Below are positions 1-10,041 of a DNA stretch of 64,000 nucleotides, one piece after another. Within the stretch, counting starts at the first letter, position 1, and each line of letters starts with the position of its first letter. Where the stretch lies: assembly GCA_030848705.1 (NCBI GenBank), contig JAUIZM010000015.1, forward strand, positions 2,976,001 to 3,040,000, given 5' to 3'. Both the position numbers and the translations under genes were made by a program. This DNA comes from Heracleum sosnowskyi (Eukaryota; Streptophyta; Magnoliopsida; Apiales; Apiaceae). The notes under the pieces are model-generated. The model ran no database searches and was not told where the DNA came from. It was given only the letters and a program-made list of their open reading frames with translations.

Positions 1-85
1 TTGTTTGAGCATTGAAAACGATGAAAATAATAATGTGGGAGATAAGAGTAATGAAGTTGATGATTATAATTGGGCTGAAAGTGAA

Positions 86-1530
86 CAGGCCCGGCGATTA
101 ACTTGTGCAGTCAGCCCAACTGCACAGGGCCCAAAATTTCCTAGGGCCCCAATTAGTTTAGGCCCAATATAGTATAATAGTATATACATATCTCAGCAAA
201 ACAATAAACGTTGTTTTGCAAGAAAAAACAAAAAAAAAACACGAATACAGTTATACAAAATCAATAGCGCAGAGTTCGGCGATTTTTCTCAGGTCTTCCT
301 CTCTCTCCCAGCCTCGAATTACGGAAACAAAACTTCCACTCTTGAATGAGGATGACTATATTTATCTATTCAATCAATCTATTATGTCGATTTCAATTCA
401 CAAGTAACGGTAAAAAAATCTTTTATATATACAATCCATCTTATTCCCAATTTTTACATCTCAATCTCAATCCCCTTTTATATTTATCTTCTTTACAATT
501 GGTTAGTGAGTATAATTACAGGAATAGCTTTTTGGGAATTCAAAGTATATATATTTTGACTCCGGTTTAGTCAATTTCATCAAAAGAGGTTTCCATTACT
601 CACGCAAGATTGTAATGTTTGTGGTCAATTAGGTATTGTGTTTTCTTTAATTTCTTTGTAGGTTATTGTTAATTTGTCATTTGTGCAGTTTTATTAGTGT
701 TGGTAGTATAAAGTATATTAATATTTTTATCTTTAATTTTTATGCCTAATAATTTGTCTTGTATGAATTTTATGCAGGCATTTAAACATGAATCAAGTGC
801 GGAAAATGGCTTAGAAAATTAGAGTACACGTTCTTGGATTAAAATTGCAATTTTCAGGTTTTTTCGATCCATTAGCACTTTCATCGAATTATAATTTCTT
901 GTGAGATTTTTAATTATGCCTCCAAAAACTAGAAAATATGATTTTGGTTTCTTGTTTGCTTCTAAGAAGTTTAAGTTACTAGATGATAAGAGTTTGAAGA
1001 ATTCTTGTATTCAGTTAGAAAATGCACTCAAACATGATGAGTTATCTGATATTGATGGCAATGAATTATTTATGGAATTGAAGTTGCTCAGAGACTTTTT
1101 GCCGGTAGAAATTGTAGGAGCTATTGATGTTTTAAATTTTTTGAAAGACTTGGACTGTTTTCCTAATGTGTTTATTGCTTATAGAATTTTGTTGACTATT
1201 CATGTGACTGTTGCATCTGCAGAGAGGAGTTTCTCAAAATCGAAGTTGTTGAAGTCTTACACGCGTTCTACAATGTTACAAGACAGACTTAATGGATTAG
1301 CGATGATAGAAATTGAAAATGATCTCTTAGAGAGTGTAGAATATGAAGATCTGATTGATGATTTTGCTTCGAAAAGCGCTCGTAGAATGTCACTTTTTAA
1401 ATAAAATTTTAAGTTGTAAAGTTATGATTAGTGTGATGATTTTTTTTATATATATACTGTTTATTTTTCTTTCAAAGGGCCCAATTTTCACATTTAGCTC
1501 AGGGCCCCTTTATAAATTGAGACGGGCCTG
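86..1530 (+). mobile_element. Internally deleted hAT transposon with intact ends
   Basis: The ends are terminal inverted repeats: CAGGCCCGGC at 86-95, and GACGGGCCTG at 1521-1530, whose complement is CAGGCCCGTC. An 8-bp TSD, AAAGTGAA, flanks the element at 78-85 and 1531-1538. The 8-bp TSD is the hAT hallmark. Several GGGCCC-type motifs lie just inside both ends (about 115-170 and 1478-1508), fitting the subterminal repeats that hAT transposases bind. Only the C-terminal dimerisation part of a transposase remains, so the copy is non-autonomous but may still be recognised in trans. Confidence 0.85.
916..1404 (+). pseudogene. hAT transposase C-terminal remnant (dimerisation domain)
   Basis: An ATG at 916 opens a 162-residue frame. 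From about residue 75 on, the pattern LRDFLP...ALDVLNFL-like, then NVFIAYRILLTIHVTVASAE and RSFSKSKLLKSYTRSTM, matches the hAT family C-terminal dimerisation domain as found in plant ZMYM1-like/TTF-type transposases. The N-terminal zinc finger and RNase H-like catalytic core are missing (a full transposase is about 600-800 residues). The frame ends with TAA about 125 bp inside the right terminus, where hAT coding regions usually stop. It is a deletion derivative and not a catalytic enzyme. Confidence 0.8.
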
Positions 1531-1598
1531 AAAGTGAATACTCCATATGTGATGAAGATACATGTTATTCGATGGAAATGTTGACAGAAGTAGAATGA

Positions 1599-2433
1599 CT
1601 TGATAAAATGAATAAAGTACTAGGACTAGGATTTTGTAACAACCTCGTAACTACCAGAAAAATTTTAATATAAAATATTACAACTTGCTAATGTTTTTCT
1701 ATATACAGCACACTCATCCTAAGATAAGAGTTCTAAAATATTCAAGGCCGTAGATCTTTACCTTCTTAGATTTTTAAAGCATAAAAGTCGATAAATTTTA
1801 ATCCCTCTAAGCTCGACCCATTGTCCATCTATATTTGATGCCTAGATACGTTCTTTTTTGAAAATCACCAAACATACAAGTATGAGCACGATGCTCAGCA
1901 AGTTCGTTAAGAAAGTATACGGGGAATGACAGTTTTACAAGTAACAAGAATGGACAATATCATCATTAATCAATAAATAAAATAAAGAGAGTATACTCAA
2001 AAATCATCCCTCATTTAGTCGAGAATTTTCCTTCATTTACTAAAGTGATCAGATCTAGTGGCCATCAATTTGTGACATGCATGCACGTAGTCCATCATTA
2101 GTGGTTAATCAACATTTAGCCACACCCATTTCATTCCCTTAAGCCATCATTTGGGATTGGGGTTTTCACTATCTTTTATTTAATTACAAAGCTGAAGGAG
2201 AAGGCAAGTTCATTTCTTCTCTTCTCTTCTCGTATCTATGTTATTGTCTTTACGCTAATAATCTTTAAGTGTTTGTTGCATGTTGTCTTGGTGAATAAAT
2301 CTTTTTATAAAGATAGAAATGATAGCTCTAATTGATGGCATAGAGCTTGTATCTTTATAATCGAAGTGAGTTCATTATATGTTGGTTGTGCAAAATTTTC
2401 TACTCGGACTTTGTTTTTTATTTAATTTGATAG
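1599..2433. other. Non-coding stretch, no gene seen
   Basis: AT-rich sequence without a convincing frame. It may hold an intron or downstream part of the gene interrupted at 86; a pyrimidine-rich tract at about 2215-2232 (TTCTTCTCTTCTCTTCTCG) is the only notable feature. Confidence 0.4.
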
Positions 2434-2636
2434 AGAAGAAAAACAAGATATAGAGGATGATGATTCATTGTTTGGCTCAGAATCTGATAGCCTGGAAAGT
2501 CTGAATGAAAATTATGGTAATGGAAGTAAGATCGGTGGTGTTTCAGTAGTATTTTTTGGAGCAGAGGTCTGTATATACATAATCGATACTAAAGGATTTG
2601 ATGTGTATGAAATTTTTCTAGAATTTTATATGTACA
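2434..2636 (+). pseudogene. Possible acidic exon fragment ahead of an LTR
   Basis: A pyrimidine/AT-rich run ending in GATAG precedes an open frame with an Asp/Glu/Ser-rich start (EDDDSLFGSESDSLESLNEN) that runs into the LTR beginning at 2637. It resembles in composition the interrupted exon at 2-1598 and lies on the same strand, so both may belong to one unrecognised broken gene. Weak evidence. Confidence 0.25.
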
Positions 2637-3031
2637 TGTTGGAACCAAATTTCTGACGGGTCGGACTCCGAAGGACTCTTCGGGTTCACCTACAAAGTGA
2701 GAAGAATGCGAGGGGTTTGGCCCCCGATCCACCTCCGGTGTGAGAGTAAGTAAATGATTCTGGTAAGTATAAAATGAACGTGCAAGTGCTTGTGTATATT
2801 CTGTATATCTGAAATAGAACCTGACAAAAGGCTTTTATAAGCTCAGACGTTACTGTAGCCTGAAATGCTCGGAACCACCCCGCATCATGAGTATTGTCCT
2901 TTTCACCCGTGTTGGAAGTCGGGAGACCTAGTCTTCTTCACAACGGTTATGTACGGCTGGCTGGACTGAAGTAAATGGCCTAACTTACCCAAACAAGCCT
3001 ATTCGGCCCAATTAGACTTGGGCCTCCAACA
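2637..3031 (+). repeat. Left LTR, 395 bp
   Basis: Begins TGTTGGA and ends TCCAACA, a 7-bp terminal inverted repeat typical of LTRs. It is the same length as the right LTR and differs from it at roughly two dozen positions by eye, so the pair is not young. Confidence 0.75.
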
Positions 3032-3848
3032 TGTCCCTGGGCTTTGGTCGGATGCCCAATTCGATCAGAGTCCTAACTTTGCACCCACCTTCGGGATAAC
3101 TTTCAACAAATTTTACATTTATCTAGATGACACGTCACCTGGGGAAATGTGTCATATTAATAATGACAAATGTCGCTTCTTGAGACTTGTGCCATATCTC
3201 AACCGTTGAATTTCAAATAACTCAATCAACACCGTTGAATATAGAATGTTTGCATTTTCTTGTCCAAACGTCGTTTCACCGTCACATAAATATCAATTTC
3301 CCCCTCAAATGTCTTCACGACATTCTTGCAAACACTCATGATATTTTTCCAAGAATCCAGCCGCGGGTGATTTCGATATCATTTCTTGCCTCAATCTCTA
3401 CTATTTCTCCCGTCTCAATCAAAAATCACAAGTAAGTTCCTCGAATCACTTTCTTCTTGGCTATTCAAGTTTGCAAACAAATGCTTGCTAGAGAATGTTA
3501 TGTATATTTTTACCCCTTGTGACTGTAACACTTAGGAATGTAACTGTAGATATTTAGAATCCTCTGCCTGGAAATGTACACATACTTGTAAGGACGTATT
3601 GAGCGTCCCTAATAGATAACATAACTTATCGCCATAAGAACACTTTTCAGGATAACTTTGTCCCTAGAACAGTCTTCGACCTGTTTAAATATATTAGAAA
3701 CCCCTTCGTTCCCTTAACTTAGGCGCTTAGGATTCACCCGACCGATCCCCTGGCCCTTTGTACTCGGCCTTGTCATTTTTATTTTCGCCTTTCTCCAAAA
3801 TATTTTCCGAGTACATGGCTAATTTCTTCATTCCCCAATGCAGGAATT

Positions 3849-5637
3849 ATGGATCGGTCATCTTCCGAATCAGCGCAATCTTCGGGGTCCATATCCCCGG
3901 AGAGATCTCATTTCTTCATTATCGCCGACTATCCCGCAACAAATCTTCGATCACAACTCTCTAAAGACCGTGTGTCTAAGTTGGCCAAAGAATATGAGAT
4001 TCCGACCGGAGCATGGCACACATACATGCCGAGGAAGAATGATCGAATATGGCACAATCCACCCGTACCAGAAGGCTATGGGCAGGTAGCTATGGGCATC
4101 TCCGAAGCGGCCTTTAAGTGCGGCTTCCGCGTACCTGTACTTCCCCTTATAAAGAAGTTGTTTGCCCAGATGGGTATCGCATTGGGTCAGATGGACCCAA
4201 ATGGGTTTTTGCACATGAACGGCTTTCAATGTCGGTGTATCGCTGCCCGAGTCGACCCAACACCACAACTGTTCTGGCATCATTATGATTTTAGGAAAAA
4301 TGGCAAGAGTAAGGGTTTCTACACCATATCCCGACGAACCAACAGGGCTGAATGGGTAGTGACGAACTCCAACAATAAGGGCGGCCATGACAAATGGTGC
4401 TATCTTTCTGGTCCGAAGATAGCGGCCATGTCCCAATGGCGTGTAGTCGACCCTACCGTTCATGTAGTAAAACCCATGTTGTTAGGTGCCGAAGAGCACG
4501 AGTACGACTGACTTTGTGAATTCGATATGCACCGAATTTCTTTAGAGGATCTTTAGGACAAATAGTGGTTGTTCGCCCTATGGGGTAATGGTAACAGACT
4601 CCGACACTCATATCCTTTAGACTTTTGCTTTTCATTTTCCTGTACTAGTAATAAATCTTGCATTTTAACCTTTCTCTTTTTTTGTTTTTCTTTGCAGTGA
4701 CTACTCGCCAAGAAATTATTGAGAGGAAGAGAGCCAAGTTCCAAGCTTCTCAGGCGGCCCAGGCAGGGGGTTCGCCAAATCCTGCTCGGGGGGGGGGGGG
4801 GGGAGACGAACAACATGCTCCCGAGCAGTCTGCTCCCCCTTCTCCTCGCCTTCAGGCTGACTAGACCGGAAGGGCCCCGCCGTCTCTTGCCTCCAGGAAA
4901 AGAGTGCGGAAGGGGGATACGATAAAAACGTATGTTCCCCAATGGGTGGTGTTGGAGACGGATTCGGTCGCAACTCCTGCCCTAATGACGGCCAAGGACA
5001 TAGCTCCTGACTTATGTCGGACTTTAATGCTTCCGGTTGATCGCCCCAAATACGATCAACTGAGCGCCACCGATGCTTGTGCTGAACTACTGGGACTGTT
5101 CTCCATGGTATGTACACCTCACCTTATTCATTTATTTCTTTTTCTTTCAGTCTTTAACCGAACCTTGTTTTTCTATCACATACGACTCCAATAGCTGCTG
5201 CTATCACTGATAAAGTGAATGATATGCAGAGTGGCTTCGCCCAGGTCCAGGAGATGGAGTATCGGGCGGTTAAAGCCGAAAATGGTCTTCGGTTGGCTGG
5301 AGAAGACCTAGAGAGGCTGGACGGCCAAGCTAAGGTGCTGAAGGCCGATCGGGAAGCCATGCAAAGTGAGATGGACACCCTTCGGGCTCGGCTCACCAGG
5401 CGCAATCTTGCTCTTAAGGCCGCAAGGAAGCTGTCCCGAAGGGAGACTAAGCTCAGGTTGAATGCGGAGGAATGTTGCTATCAAATGGGCCACGACGAAG
5501 TCGTGAGGAGGGCCGTTGTCATGGGTTTGGAACATCTCATGCTGGTTGAGGAAGGCTTTACCGATCCGGTCGGTCGCTTTGATGAGGAGGAGCTCCCCGT
5601 GATCTCCTCGGGCGAAGATGAGGAGTTGTTCGAGTAA
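3849..5637 (+). pseudogene. Passenger gene: plant 'putative gypsy-type transposon' (Transposase_28-like) with coiled coil
   Basis: Three coding blocks are readable. Block 1 (3849-4511, 220 codons) has the pattern IPTGAWHTYMPRKNDRIW...PPVPEGYGQVAMGISEAAFKCGFRVPVLPLIKKLFAQMGIALGQMDPNG, close to the Pfam Transposase_28 family common in plant LTR elements without gag-pol. Block 2 (about 4698-5107) follows a TTTGCAG acceptor and ends at a GTATGT donor; it holds a run of 16 G (4788-4803) and an in-frame TAG at 4862-4864. Block 3 (about 5195-5637) is a Lys/Arg/Glu-rich coiled coil ending in an acidic tail. Exact splice phases do not all fit, and together with the stop this points to a decayed gene. 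No enzymatic activity is known for the family. Confidence 0.6.
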
Positions 5638-5825
5638 AATATTTTTAGTTTTGTAAAGTACTAAGCCTTCGGGCGTTAACATTGTAGCCTTCGGGCCTTT
5701 CTTTTATTAAATTTATGCATGTTTGGTTCATTTTCCTTAGCATAAATCTTCTTTTTACGTCTCTTCGGCTTTAATTACTGCATTGACATCTTTTTGATTG
5801 ATATATGTCTCTTCGGCTTTAATTA

Positions 5826-6078
5826 TTGCCTTAACATAATTGAAATAAACTTATGTATCTTCGGCTTCGAACTTGCCTTAACATAATTGAAATAAACTTA
5901 TGTATCTTCGGCTTCGAACTTGCCTTAACATAATTGGAATAAACTTATGTATCTTCGGCTTCGAACTTGCCTTAACATAATTGAAATAAACTTATGTATT
6001 TTCGGCTTCAAACTTGCCTTAACATAATTGAAATAAATTTATGTATCTTCGGCTTCGAACTTGCCTTAACATAATCTC
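5826..6078 (+). repeat. 47-bp tandem repeat, about five copies
   Basis: Unit of 47 bp containing TTGCCTTAACATAATTGAAA and CTTATGTATCTTCGGCTTCG, five near-identical copies plus a partial one. Looser versions of CTTCGGCTT start upstream (about 5763-5820). It lies between the passenger gene stop codon and the right LTR, i.e. in the likely 3' untranslated part of the element. Confidence 0.85.
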
Positions 6079-6170
6079 GGTTCCCCAAACATTTATGGAA
6101 TCGGGTGGCCCTGTTTAATCGGTCGCCTTATTTGATGTGTATGACATTTTTCTAGAATTTTATATGTACA

Positions 6171-6565
6171 TGTTGGAACCAAATTTCTGACGGGTCGGAC
6201 TCCGAAGGACTCTTCGGGTTCACCTGCAAAGTGAGAAGAATGCGAGGGGTTTGGCCCCCGATTCACCTCCGGTGTGAGAGTAAGTAAATGATTTCGGTAA
6301 GTATAAAATGAACGTGCAAGTGCTTGTGTATATTCTGTATATCTGAAATAGAACCTGACAAAAGGTTTTTATAAGCTTAGACGTTACTGTCGCCCGGAAT
6401 GCTCGGAACCACCTTGCATCGTGAGTATTGTCCTTTTCACCCGCCTTGGAAGTCGGGAGACCTAGTCTTATTCAGAACAGTTATGTATAGTTGGCTGGAC
6501 CGAAGTAATGGGCCTAACTTACCCAAACAAGTCTATTCGGCCCAATTAGACTCGGGTCTCCAACC
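6171..6565 (+). repeat. Right LTR, 395 bp
   Basis: Same length and order as the left LTR; starts TGTTGGA, ends TCCAACC (last base changed). The 41 bp immediately before it (6130-6170) repeat the 41 bp before the left LTR (2596-2636) with one mismatch, so the direct repeat is really 436 bp. Confidence 0.75.
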
Positions 6566-6599
6566 GTAAATAAAGTCATACTTCAAGTTTTATGTTATA

Positions 6600-8640
6600 A
6601 TTAAGCTAATTTTTATTTACAGAGAGATTTGTACACTTGAAACTTATACCTGAAATTTCTTGTGTAGTATGCTGTGACATTTGTATTCCGAGACCTAGGA
6701 TTGTTGGTCTCTTGAATGTTCTAAAAATCGTTTGATTTTTCATAAATCGCCGATAAATCGTCGATTTATCGTTTAAAAATATTTGATCAATTCAAATTTT
6801 GAAATCCGATATGTCGCTATGAATTATTTTTAAATGGTTTATTATATTATATATATAAGGCTAATATATTAAATGTATTTAAAATATTATAATTTATCCG
6901 ATTTTTGTTCCGATTTATCATTCTAATAAATCTCCAATTTACCGATAAATCACTATACGATATCTCATAAATCGATTTCCAAAATTTACGATCATGGTGT
7001 CTTCCAATTACATCGAAAAAATGGAAAAGTAAAGTTAAAAGCCGCAAAAATGTTTATTGTTCTTATCAAGGGACACAAATAACGTTGGGTTCCTTGAATG
7101 CTCAAGTTTTTACTCATTTATGATGCATGTGATGTGACTAGATTATCTTGTACGCTTACTAATAAATTTATGTTATTATATAATAGTCGTTTAATTTAAA
7201 ATTTCGATTTTTAGATTTTTCAGTTTTTTAGTTTTCGATCATTTTAATTAATAAATAATACAAATAATAGAAAATTGTCTCCTCTAACTAAAACATGATA
7301 CCTTTTAAATAAAACATACTCTCTTTCTATAAACACACCTAAAAATACTAATTACATAATTTTTTTTCAATCATTAAAAATATGTTACATTTTAATTACA
7401 ACATACTTCTACTATTTTTTATAAACACATCTAAAAATAGTAATTATATAATATTTTTTAATTTTTTTAAATTAACACATTTCTTTTTAAATTAAACCAT
7501 TTACCTTTTGCAAACACAGCTATACAATATCTTTCAATAACTAATACACTCCCAAAAATATCTTACACGATATCTTTCAACAATTAATAATATATATAAT
7601 TTATTAATACATCCAAATATCAATACTCTTATATAATAGACGAAACATTAAAAGTTTGGTAGGTCGGTATTGTACGTTGTGATTTTACTTAATTGCCCTT
7701 TCTTAAATTCGTGTTTTTACCTAATTAACCTTATTTATTTATAGAAAAATATTATTAAATAATAATATTACCTATTTATAACCAATTACCTTTTTCACCT
7801 AAAATACATTGTTTTTTTTGTTTTTTCTAACAAATTCCCCTGTTTCAAATATATCACGGACAATTACCTTTTTAACTAAAACATATTAGTTTTTCTATTT
7901 TTCCTTACTAAAATCCCTCATTTTCCAAAAATATCACGGACAAACTTTTAGTTATTTATTTTTAAACCTAATATTATAATTTTTTTTAAAGTTTAGCTAT
8001 TTTAACATGTCTACTTATTTTTCTTAATAAATGCAATTACTAAAAATATTAAAATATAAATAATCAAATACCTATTTATAACCAATTACCTTTTCAGCTA
8101 AAATAGATTTTTTTTTAACAAAATCCCTCATTTTCTAAATATATCACGGGAAATTCACTTTTTCTATTTTTCTCACTAAAATCCATTCTTTTTCCAAAAA
8201 TATCACGGTAAAACGTATTTAAATAGTTTAAATTATTAAATTTTAAAACCTCATTTTCCAAAAATATCACGGACATTACATTTTAAAACTAAATATATGT
8301 TACATTTTTTATTTTTCCACACTGAATAATAATAATAATAACAATTAACAAATACAATTAAAATAATAATAATAAAATAACAATTAACAATCCGTGCATC
8401 GCACGAGTTTTAAGCTAGTATCTTTTAATTACTTAATTAATAAAATATATCTACAAAATACGTGTACATGGTACGGGCTATAAACTAATTAGAATAAAAG
8501 CAAAATTATTAAAATGCCAAATTATTTCACGCGATCGAGTTATCTACGAGATGCATATTGTTAAGATGTAAACCTGAATTAGCAAATTATGATGTGCATT
8601 AGGGTCAAGATATTGTACCAATACACGGATATCACAAAAA
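6600..8640. repeat. Dispersed repeat, copy 1, interrupted by a Helitron
   Basis: Short blocks here match, in the same order, a segment at 21475-21890: a start near 'GAGATTTGTACACTTGAAAC', a middle around 7000-7160 with ACATCGAAAAAATGGAAAAG, and an end around 8500-8620 with GAGATGCATATTGTTAAGAT. The first gap (about 6725-6985) holds AT-rich CGATTTAT-type sequence; the second contains the Helitron-like element at 7627-8418. Function unknown; no coding frame. Confidence 0.55.
7627..8418 (+). mobile_element. Non-autonomous Helitron-like element
   Basis: Starts TCTTATATAATAG and ends with a small hairpin CGTGC-ATC-GCACG (8393-8405), then 9 nt, then CTAG followed by T. A hairpin about 10 nt upstream of CTRR before T is the Helitron 3' signature, and the TC start fits. 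The base before the element is C rather than the usual A. No Rep/helicase coding. The interior has five scattered copies of a block around TATCACGG (about 7852, 7935, 8144, 8203, 8268). It interrupts an older dispersed repeat, which supports mobility. Confidence 0.65.
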
Positions 8641-8704
8641 AGTTAACTTATAACGTAAAATGAGTAAGTGTCATATAAGTGATAAGTTGATAAATTTTTA
8701 TAAA

Positions 8705-8980
8705 TTACACGAGTGTTTGAATAAATTAATTATAAGTTAGTTAAGAGTTTGCTAAATTAAATTAAAAAAAATAATTATTAAATACAATGATTTCAACAAT
8801 TGCATTTTAAATTAAAAAAATATTTAAAAACACAAATGTAAAAATATAAAGTATTAAAAAACAAAGAAATCAAGTAATAAGTCAATAAGTTCAGGAAAAT
8901 GTACCACATTATTAACATTCAACTTATCAACCTATAAATTATAAGTTGAGGTCATAAATTGGGTTAGCAAACACCCCTAT
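8705..8980. mobile_element. Possible hAT-type MITE
   Basis: GAGTGTTTGAATAAATTAAT at the left is roughly mirrored by a right end whose complement begins TAGGGGTGTTTGCTAACCC, and the interior repeats TTATAAGTTGA-like segments in both orientations. The TSD is not clear, so the boundaries are approximate. Confidence 0.35.
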
Positions 8981-9129
8981 AAACTCTTATTAACTTATAG
9001 TTATAATGCATAAGTCTATTTATCGAAACAGGCTCTACGTTTGTTTTCAAGTAGACTTTGTTATCTTCATATAATAATATATCATACATATATACACCGC
9101 AAGTCAGCAACACATGACGCATAATTATT

Positions 9130-9240
9130 CTAAGCTTAATTATAATATAAACCTTGAAATATGATTTTTTGTACACATAGAACCCTAAAGAAAAATGTCG
9201 TACACATCGAACCTTCAAGTATTGGTTATGTATACACTGA
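9130..9240 (-). repeat. Short dispersed repeat, inverted copy
   Basis: Read on the minus strand this segment follows the same order as 9452-9556: TTCGATGTGTAC, then ATTTTTCTTTAGGG, then a TCATATTTCAAGGTTTATAT block. The two copies are inverted relative to each other about 210 bp apart. The sequence around the LTR element at 2637 is a third copy split by that insertion. Confidence 0.6.
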
Positions 9241-9451
9241 CCCTGCTCCAAAGCACACTACCAAATAACTATAGTTCATGTCCTTTCATGGGAAATATTA
9301 TCCTTGAAAAAGTCTTTCTGTGATTGAAAAATAAACATCTATATAATTATCGACATTATACCCCATCTTATTCAAGCAAGAGATGACATGATAGCAGGAA
9401 ATGACACTCAAATCCCATCTTACTCGGTTGTGTGTTTTTAAAAAGGGGTCT

Positions 9452-9556
9452 ATATAGTATATACACATAATCGATACTTAAAGATTTGATGTGTACAATA
9501 TTTTTCTTTAAAATTTTATGTATACAAAGAGTCATACTTCAAGATTTATGTTATAA
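9452..9556 (+). repeat. Short dispersed repeat; uninterrupted paralogue of the 2637 insertion site
   Basis: Contains CATAATCGATACTTAAAG, GATTTGATGTGTAC, and GAGTCATACTTCAAG in unbroken order. The same order occurs around 2570-2636 plus 6566-6605 with the LTR element between, so this copy shows the pre-insertion arrangement. Confidence 0.65.
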
Positions 9557-10041
9557 TTAAACCATTATTCTAATAAAACATGGTAAAAAGTGACCAAGAT
9601 CTTCAAACCTCAGCCTAAAAAAAACACTAAAAACAAGGGAAGACAATTTACAAATTCTTTTATTTTCATTTCTTTCAACTTCTTTCTTTTTCTGCAAAAA
9701 TCAAGAAAATTGTGACCATTTAGAGTCGAATATGAAAATTGAAAGATGATGCTAAAAGAACTTTTCATTGGCCAAGGAATAAACTAATGTTACAGAGCTT
9801 ACAAGTTACAATTGAAGAAAAAATACAGGGGGAATACATAATTAACTGATGGCAGCCTAATATACAAAGAATGATCACAAGAACATACCATAATCTACAT
9901 CTCTGCGTACCTAGGATTTTGCCTTTATGAACATATACAGAAGGGTGACTGAACAAGCTATACCCACCCCAAATATTATTGCAAGAAAAGAAAAAAAAAA
10001 GGGAAGAAATTAAACAACGCAAAATCAAATTACATGCAGAT
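9557..10041 (-). other. 3' flank and probable 3' UTR of the TT9-like gene
   Basis: No coding frame of note. It follows the TGA at 10042-10044 of the minus-strand gene. Several A/T-rich tracts could serve as poly(A) signals, but I cannot pick one. Confidence 0.5.

Larger units (their letters stand above)
2..1598 (+). pseudogene. Acidic coding exon interrupted by a hAT element
   Basis: Bases 2-85 are open in one frame (28 codons, rich in Asp, Glu and Asn). The same frame resumes at 1539, directly after the transposon and its second TSD copy, and reads 19 codons to a TGA at 1596-1598. Removing 86-1530 plus one 8-bp TSD copy leaves the frame intact, so the hAT element landed in what was probably a coding exon. 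The gene begins outside the window and I do not recognise it; the acidic composition resembles the variable regions of MULE-type transposase genes, but that is only a guess. Confidence 0.45.
2637..6565 (+). mobile_element. LTR-flanked non-autonomous element carrying a passenger gene
   Basis: Two LTRs of 395 bp (2637-3031, 6171-6565) bracket 3.1 kb that contains no gag, protease, integrase or reverse transcriptase. The outer flanks are GTACA (2632-2636) and GTAAA (6566-6570), a 4/5 match for a 5-bp TSD. A related empty site at about 9452-9556 reads through the insertion point. No clear primer-binding site follows the left LTR, and the usual polypurine tract before the right LTR is replaced by 41 bp copied from the left flank (see findings). 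The coding part resembles the plant 'putative gypsy-type transposon' family. Direction is taken from the LTRs and the gene. Confidence 0.65.

Noticed and set aside
3951..5117. Long minus-strand frames opposite the passenger gene (for example 3951-4463 and 4716-5117)
   Set aside because: They mirror the plus-strand coding blocks, carry no recognised motif and are shadows of a GC-richer segment.
5826..6078. Regular 47-bp repeats, CRISPR-like at first sight
   Set aside because: Units are contiguous with no unique spacers, in plant nuclear DNA and inside an LTR element: an ordinary minisatellite.
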